This document shows, piece by piece, positions 58,777-64,000 of a DNA stretch of 64,000 bases; position 1 is the first letter of the stretch; every line of letters starts with the position of its first letter. Made by a program: the position numbers and the translations under genes. A model generated the notes under the pieces. It made no database searches. It was not told the DNA's origin and worked only from the letters and a program-made list of their open reading frames with translations. This DNA is from Camellia lanceoleosa (lineage: Eukaryota > Streptophyta > Magnoliopsida > Ericales > Theaceae): positions 65,173,018 to 65,237,017 of the forward strand of contig CM045763.1 of the NCBI GenBank assembly GCA_025200525.1. The letters run 5' to 3'.

Positions 58777-60712
58777 CTAAATGCAAGGCATTTGAAGAAG
58801 TTCCTCTATCATTTCAAGTCCAATCCTCTGTTCCTCATCCATCTCTTCTTTCAAGTTTGGCCCTCCCAATGTTGGGGAAGAGTTGAATGAAGGCAATGCC
58901 AATGCACCTCCCTCAACAGTCTTCCCTTTATTCTTCGTATCAAGCTCAACTCTCATAACCCAATTCGAATCCGGGCATGCCCCGGCATGTTTTTGCCACA
59001 CTCCTATGTGGGAATTCTCAGTGTCAAGCCTCAAACATGTGAGAGATGGGGATGCTGCTTTGCTACTCTTTTGAAGCTTCGCGCGTAGGGTTTCTGATAA
59101 ACTGGTGAATGATATAGAAGACGACGATAATGATGAGGATGACTCAGTAGTAGTAGTAGTAGTATCAATTAAATCTCCTTCTGAATTTTGGGCCATTGGG
59201 AAGTTTGTTTTTGCATTCCTTCCATTCATTAAAATGGAAGCTTGATCATAGGCTTTAGCTGCCTCTTCTGCTGTGTCAAATGTACCTAGCCATACCCTCC
59301 TCTTCCTGTGTGACACACCAACATAAACATTAATCCCCCCCAAAAAAAAAACATAATCTATTACAACCTTATTCTATTTATTTATTTTTTCTTTTAATTC
59401 AAATGCTACATCATGTGTGTATCAACTTTCTATCATGGTTTTGTTTTTAATATTTTAAATAATAATATCAACAAATGAATCAATATTAGTTGTAATATAA
59501 CAATATGGAGAGTATTGAACAATGCATAACGGAAAATAAATAATACAGTTGTGGATTTTTTTAAATTGTTGGCCCCAAAAAAGAGTCTTCCACGAATGCA
59601 AAAATAAATAAACTATGAATGGATAGACATTCGATTTTTATTTCCACCATTATACAAAATGTATATTGAGAGGCTAAAATTATATACATATCATCCGATC
59701 CAATGATTAAAATCAATAAAAATTTAACTTAATATAAAAATTGATCATAGAATCGGATGCAATCTCAAACGAGTTAGGTCCACACCTATAAAAAAAAAAA
59801 TTATATTTAATTCTATAATTAATTTTTTTACGAGTTTCAAAAACCAATAGATGAAACTACAATAATGTCGCATAAAATGCTGTTGAGAAAGAGAGAGAGA
59901 GATAGGTAGAGTGAATCCGGATCCTCGGCCGCCCTTCTCGGCGGCCCTTTCCTGCAGCCCCCAAAACGATGTCGTTTTGGGGGCAAATTTTCAAAAAAAA
60001 AAAAAAAAAAACTCAGAGGAAGAGAGAGGAAGGAGGAGGAGGAAGGAGGCTGCGAGCTCGCCGTCCTAGCTCGTCGCCTCACTGCCTGCCAACGCAGCCT
60101 CCCAATCGTCGCCCGCTGTCGCTCGTCGCAGCAGCTCTGACCGCTGTCCGGCCCCGCCTCCGCCTCCTCCTTCCCCTGTGATTATGGCCCCCTCCAGTCT
60201 AGCCCTTCCTTTCCTCCTCCTCCTCCTCCCTCCTCCTTCCTCCCTCTTCCTCCGCTCCCTCCTCCTTCTTCCTCTGCGTTCTTTTTTTTTTTTGAAAATT
60301 TGCCCCTAAAACGACGTCGTTTTGGGGGCTGCAGGAAAGAGCCGCCGAGAATCCGAACTCAAGTAGAGTATGATCTGTGAGGGATGTCTTGTCATGGTAG
60401 TGTAGCTATGGTTATTTTATTAATTTATTTATTTTTTGTTGATCATTTGTAGTTATATAGGAGTGTTTTAAGAAGTTGATAAAAAAATAATTTTTTAATT
60501 TCTTTAATCTATTTTATCTTTTTATAAATAAAAAATGTGAAAAGTAATATAACTTAAAATGAGTGAAAAATTAAAAATTGAGTTTTTATTTTCTTTCCAA
60601 AAGATCCCATAGAGTTTGGTGCGCTTACTTACAATAATGGGTGGCGAATCTCTGATACCCAAGAACCCCAGTGACGCTGCCTGACACCTCTGAACTTCTT
60701 TGATTGCACCAT
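58777..60712 (-). CDS. WIN1/SHINE-like AP2/ERF transcription factor (copy B, intact)
   Basis: Exon 1 is 60712-60633 ([27 protein letters not shown]). The intron is 60632-59306, with GTAAGT donor and CAG acceptor. Exon 2 is 59305-58777 ([29 protein letters not shown]), giving about 202 residues, close to the 199 or so of Arabidopsis WIN1/SHN1. The single intron inside the AP2 domain is the SHINE pattern. Downstream are the clade motifs [19 protein letters not shown] with WVMRVEL, and a C-terminal MIEELLQ. The family consists of nuclear activators of cutin and wax biosynthesis genes, binding GCC/DRE-type sites. Role here is inferred from family. No frameshift or stop is seen. The leader has a (CT)n run. 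The intron carries a 450 bp inverted-repeat insertion; the rest of it (59306-59690, 60370-60632) has no feature. Confidence 0.92.
59913..60362. mobile_element. 450 bp inverted-repeat element in the SHINE intron
   Basis: The arms of about 70 bp read GCAGCCCCCAAAACGATGTC and, reversed, GAAAATTTGCCCCTAAAACG with GACGTCGTTTTGGGGGCTGC. The ends are GAATCCGGATCCTCGG and its mirror. The target duplication is GTAGAGT (59906-59912 and 60363-60369). Copy A lacks it. The core is GC-rich CCTCCTCC/GTCGCC DNA, unlike the host intron. There is no convincing ORF. Confidence 0.78.
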
Positions 60713-60722
60713 GTTTGCACAG

Positions 60723-60726
<4 letters not shown>

Positions 60727-60765
<39 letters not shown>
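60727..60765. repeat. (GA)n microsatellite in SHINE leader
   Basis: 39 bp of GA (CT in the sense strand) lie 15 bp upstream of the ATG. Copy A has only about 20 bp, at 31977-31996. Confidence 0.9.
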
Positions 60766-60768
<3 letters not shown>

Positions 60769-60800
60769 GTTGAGGAGAGTGAGAATAAAGGCACGAGCAG

Positions 60801-60806
60801 CTTATA
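60801..60806 (-). promoter_or_regulatory. TATA-like box of the SHINE-like gene
   Basis: The minus strand reads TTCTATAAGCTGC about 90 bp upstream of the ATG. In copy A the same place reads TTCTCTAAGCTGC. Confidence 0.4.
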
Positions 60807-60992
60807 GAAGAAGATGGAGAAGTCAGATGATGAAGATGCAAGTGAAGCTACCCCATAATTGGCGGGTTTTTAGAGAGAAAGAGAGATAAATAAACAAACC
60901 GTCGGTGAACTAAAATTTGTACAGCATAGAGTATTAAACAACTTCACCTACAACTTCCGATGATATAGCTTTCTCAATAAATTGATGTACTT

Positions 60993-61118
60993 TTTTTTAG
61001 GTTCAACCAAATCCGGATTGATTTAGCTCAAGTCCCTCCCAATGGGCGTTAGGGAATCGAAACTGGTCCCGCCCTTCCAAAGCCGAAATTCAATCACACA
61101 CTCACCAACAAACCTGGT
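60993..61118 (-). mobile_element. SINE with 17 bp target-site duplication
   Basis: The 17 bp flanks AATAAATTGATGTACTT are at 60976-60992 and 61119-61135. On the minus strand the body starts ACCAGGTTTGTTGGTGAG, has a B-box-like GTTTCGATTCCC and ends in a run of A. Copy A has the empty site near 32214-32230. Confidence 0.82.
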
Positions 61119-61502
61119 AATAAATTGATGTACTTGACTTGTATATGCAGTGTATAAACCTAAGTCAATGTGAATGTGGAAATTATAACTTTACTTGACC
61201 TTTGAAGGCATAACCTATTTGCAATGGCTTAGGCTTTTCTGTAGGTTGAAATTGGATTAAAACGTTTTATTGGGCTTCGTAAGCTCATCATGAACTTTAT
61301 ATTGATAATTTGAATCGTTAATATTTTAATTTCATCAAGTATTTTATTTTTGTAAAAAATTATATTGATTGAATATTAATAACCACTTGATTAAATTAAA
61401 TTTGTGTCAACAGTAACTATAATTTTAAAAATAAATTACTAACTCAAATGTGATTTCATCAAGTGACTATTGATATCTGATTAACATGAACTTTTTTATG
61501 GG

Positions 61503-61642
61503 AGTAATGTTAGGGATTATGAAAAAATTATCATAAAATGTTTGATAAAATTTTTTCATCATTTGACTAGTATATAGTGTTTTATTGCATGTGTAGTCTA
61601 AGAGTGAAGAATTTTTATGAAGATCATAGTGAGCTCAACAAG
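61503..61642. mobile_element. MITE-like relic, copy B (TAATGTTAGGGATTATGAAAA type)
   Basis: The paralogue of 32597-32740. The left end GTAATGTTAGGGATTATG is intact and the right end incomplete. Confidence 0.45.
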
Positions 61643-61814
61643 CCCAATTTAGCATGTAAACATGCAACCCACCCTGTAGGTATATCATTTTATACGGTAT
61701 AATCATAACCATTGAAGTAATAATAGGTTTTATATAAATTACATTACTAATGATTATAATTTCGTTAAATTATCAATAGGTTCTAATAATTGGATTTAAT
61801 TTCTATCAAGTCAA

Positions 61815-62025
61815 CTGTCGTTGAAAATTAACAATCAATGACGTTTTTCAATAGTGTTTGATGAAAAACGACATTAATTTTTACAGGACCTATTAAATAA
61901 TAAGTCCACCTAATTTCTCCTTATACTTAGGAAGACTTATTGTTCAATAGATCCTATGAAAATTAATGTCGTTTTTCATCAAACACTATTTAAAAAAGTC
62001 ACTAATTGTTAATTTTCAGCGATAG
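61815..62025. repeat. 211 bp fold-back palindrome (copy B)
   Basis: The paralogue of 32901-33110: the same arms, CTGTCGTTGAAAATTAACA to TCAGCGATAG, slightly more decayed at the right end. Confidence 0.7.
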
Positions 62026-62403
62026 TTTGAAAATGTTTCTACAAATAATGTCACTAATTATAAGTTTTAGCCACAATTTTAAAAAAATCGTCACAAAAAA
62101 GCATCACTAATTTTCAATTTTCACGGACAATGTCACAGAAAAACGTCATTAGTTTTAAGTTTTAGCAACAATTTATAAAAACCGTGACAAAAAAAGTCAC
62201 TAATTGTTAATTTTTAATGACATGCAAAAATTGGTTATAAAAAATTAGTTTTAGTAGTAATTTTACTAGGATTTACTTTCAATAGGACTTGATAAGAATT
62301 AAATCTAATTATAGGGCCCATTCATAATTTACCCTTATAATTATGTCATAGGAGATGATATAGAAAAATTACCTTTTCCTAATGAAAGAAGATGTTCTTA
62401 ATA

Positions 62404-64000
62404 GGGTAAATTACACTTGCAACAAATTTTACTTTGGTCTCTACACATGAAATTGTGATAGTTAACCCCCAACACTTTGGTTCCTATACATAAAATTGTG
62501 ACATATAACCTCCTGCACTTCTGATCTAGTGTCAATTTGCCCCTTTTGTTACTTTAGTGCTCAAGCCTTTAAAAGAATCTAGTCATATGACAAACATGTG
62601 ATTATATATGTAAGGATAAGAGAGGAAAATCATCCTCATTTCTCACCAATATACACTTTGTCCCATGTGATAAGTATGTGAGAGTTATATATATATGTTC
62701 ATATGTTGAAAATTGAGACGAAGAGGCAAGAAAATAGAGTTTTTGAATTAAAAAAAAAGCAGCAAAGAAATTAAAGAGAAATAAGGAGGAATAAATAGAA
62801 TGATATATTACTGTAAAAAAATAAAATTTCATGATTCTAATTTTTACAAAATGCTAGTTCATCTCTTTCATTGTCCACAATTTGCATTTTGTTTTAATTG
62901 AATACAATCAAAATTTGATGTAAATTTTAGGACGAAATATGTATAGACAAAAAATTTGGGTGACTTTCCACTTTTGCCCTCATTTTGTAGTTGTATACTT
63001 GTCACATTACTACCTTTTATTAAAAACTTATATTATAGAGTAACAAAATGGGTGTGGGTGTTGATTTTTAACCACACAACCAAATGGGAAACTAAGCTGG
63101 AGAACACCGGTAGAGTAGATTAAGCCCGCCAACTTGTAATAAGAAGACGAGAATACCGCGGTGGTTCATCCATCCGGGAGCACTCCGGTGATCAAGTCAG
63201 TCAACTTATCTCTCAAAGATATTAAACAAGTACTCAATACATGAGTAAAAGCATCACAAATAAAAACAAATCTTAAACCCACGAAGGTGCCTTACTTTTA
63301 TAATGATCAGTGTCCAACTTTCGCTAGAAGTCATACTTTATGGGACTCTATTCTTTACAAGGATAACATCTATCACAACTCACACAGTTTAGATTAAGAT
63401 GAACTTTTTCAAGAGTCTCATCTATATCCAAATAGGTAGCTTGATGTTATTTAAAACTCTTGTCCTTTATTCAAATATCTCGAGTTCAGATATGATCACA
63501 TCATATCTCGACAACTTGGTCCATCCATGTGGACCCTAGGCTGGCAACCTTGGCCACGTGGACAACCTAAAAAATATGTCTCCACAACTGTCCCTAGGTT
63601 CTATTATCTCAGCAGCCTGAGATGATGGAACATATATCATCTAATTTTCCAACATGTCAACTAAACAACATGCTAGAGATACTCTTCCGACCTAGATCAT
63701 GACTCGTCGGCTTCATGAAACAAGGACTCAAATGTCCACTTGTCAAAAACCAAGAATCAAGATGATCCTTCTCATCCTCCTTGCCAGATGTTGGCCATCT
63801 ATTCTTACTAAGTTTCCATAGACGGAGCCAAATTGTGGGTGTTAATTTTTAACCACACAACCAAATAGGGAATTTAGCTAGAGAGTACTGGTAGAATAGA
63901 TTAAGCCCAACAACTTGTAACAAGAAGACGAGAATACCGTAGTAGTTCGTCCACCGAGGGGCACTCCAACGATCAAGTCAGTCAATTTATTTCTCAAAGA
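62404..64000. mobile_element. MULE-like element, copy B (right end outside window)
   Basis: The left end GGGTAAATTACAC follows TTCTTAATA (62395-62403) exactly as in copy A. Element D interrupts it at 63053. Confidence 0.7.
63053..64000 (-). mobile_element. Element D, copy B (cut by window edge)
   Basis: One complete LTR (63053-63586, 534 bp), the short internal region with a damaged primer site (ACGGAGCCAAATT in place of ACGGCGCCAAATT on the plus strand) and the start of the second LTR at 63834. Left flank ATGGG (63048-63052) is the counterpart of ATGAG in copy A. Confidence 0.85.

Larger units (their letters stand above)
59690..64000. repeat. Copy B of the duplicated WIN1/SHINE locus (runs off window)
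   Basis: It matches copy A (31312-40547) from within the intron, through exon 1 and about 2.3 kb of upstream DNA, into the shared MULE-like element and miniature LTR element. Private insertions are the 450 bp inverted-repeat element and the SINE. The stretch 61140-62400 holds only repeats listed here and no gene. Confidence 0.85.

Overview
The window is plant nuclear DNA, most likely from a woody eudicot. It is AT-rich, dense in transposable elements and poor in genes. The evidence is a WIN1/SHINE-type AP2/ERF gene with its usual single intron, a TBL-type gene remnant, Tat-lineage Ty3-gypsy elements with antisense extra ORFs, a plant Helitron, MITEs, a SINE and several solo LTRs. I cannot name the species. 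There is no bacterial-style gene organisation, rRNA, convincing tRNA or CRISPR.

Left third (1-31311), a nested transposon cluster. Element A (1-8432, minus) is an Ogre/Tat-like element with a 4.4 kb LTR and a heavily deleted interior. It sits inside element B (8433 to about 21100, plus), another gypsy element with a dead integrase and two antisense ORFs, one with a plant mobile domain (PMD). A 4.6 kb solo LTR (14854-19427) interrupts the second antisense ORF. Next come a degraded Helitron Rep gene (21129-22485, minus) and element C (22486-31311, minus). Element C has gag-pro, RT, a double RNase H, integrase and a different, coiled-coil antisense ORF. Its LTR (30773-31311) abuts intron sequence of a WIN1/SHINE-like gene.

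Middle (31312-40547). This is copy A of a duplicated WIN1/SHINE locus: exon 1 plus upstream DNA. Copy A is damaged. It has an Arg-to-Ile change in the AP2 domain, an altered TATA-like box and a palindromic mini-transposon at the splice donor. A 4.8 kb solo LTR (33244-38060) lies upstream, and no exon 2 is in the window. A MULE-like element (38310-40538) with a miniature LTR element nested in it (39011-40334) is shared with copy B, so both predate the duplication.

40548-58776 is intergenic DNA. It holds a plus-strand solo LTR (41844-44392), several hairpin MITEs, a possible endogenous pararetrovirus fragment (46580-47400), a minisatellite (48010-48390), a TBL/PMR5-like pseudogene (51074-51427) split from its leader by a solo LTR (51456-53523), and a 770 bp GGT-rich tract (55560-56330).

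Right end (58777-64000). This is the apparently intact WIN1/SHINE-like gene (two exons, about 202 residues, minus) with its upstream region, copy B. Copy B carries its own private insertions: a 450 bp inverted-repeat element in the intron and a SINE upstream. Shared and private insertions give a relative chronology for the duplication.
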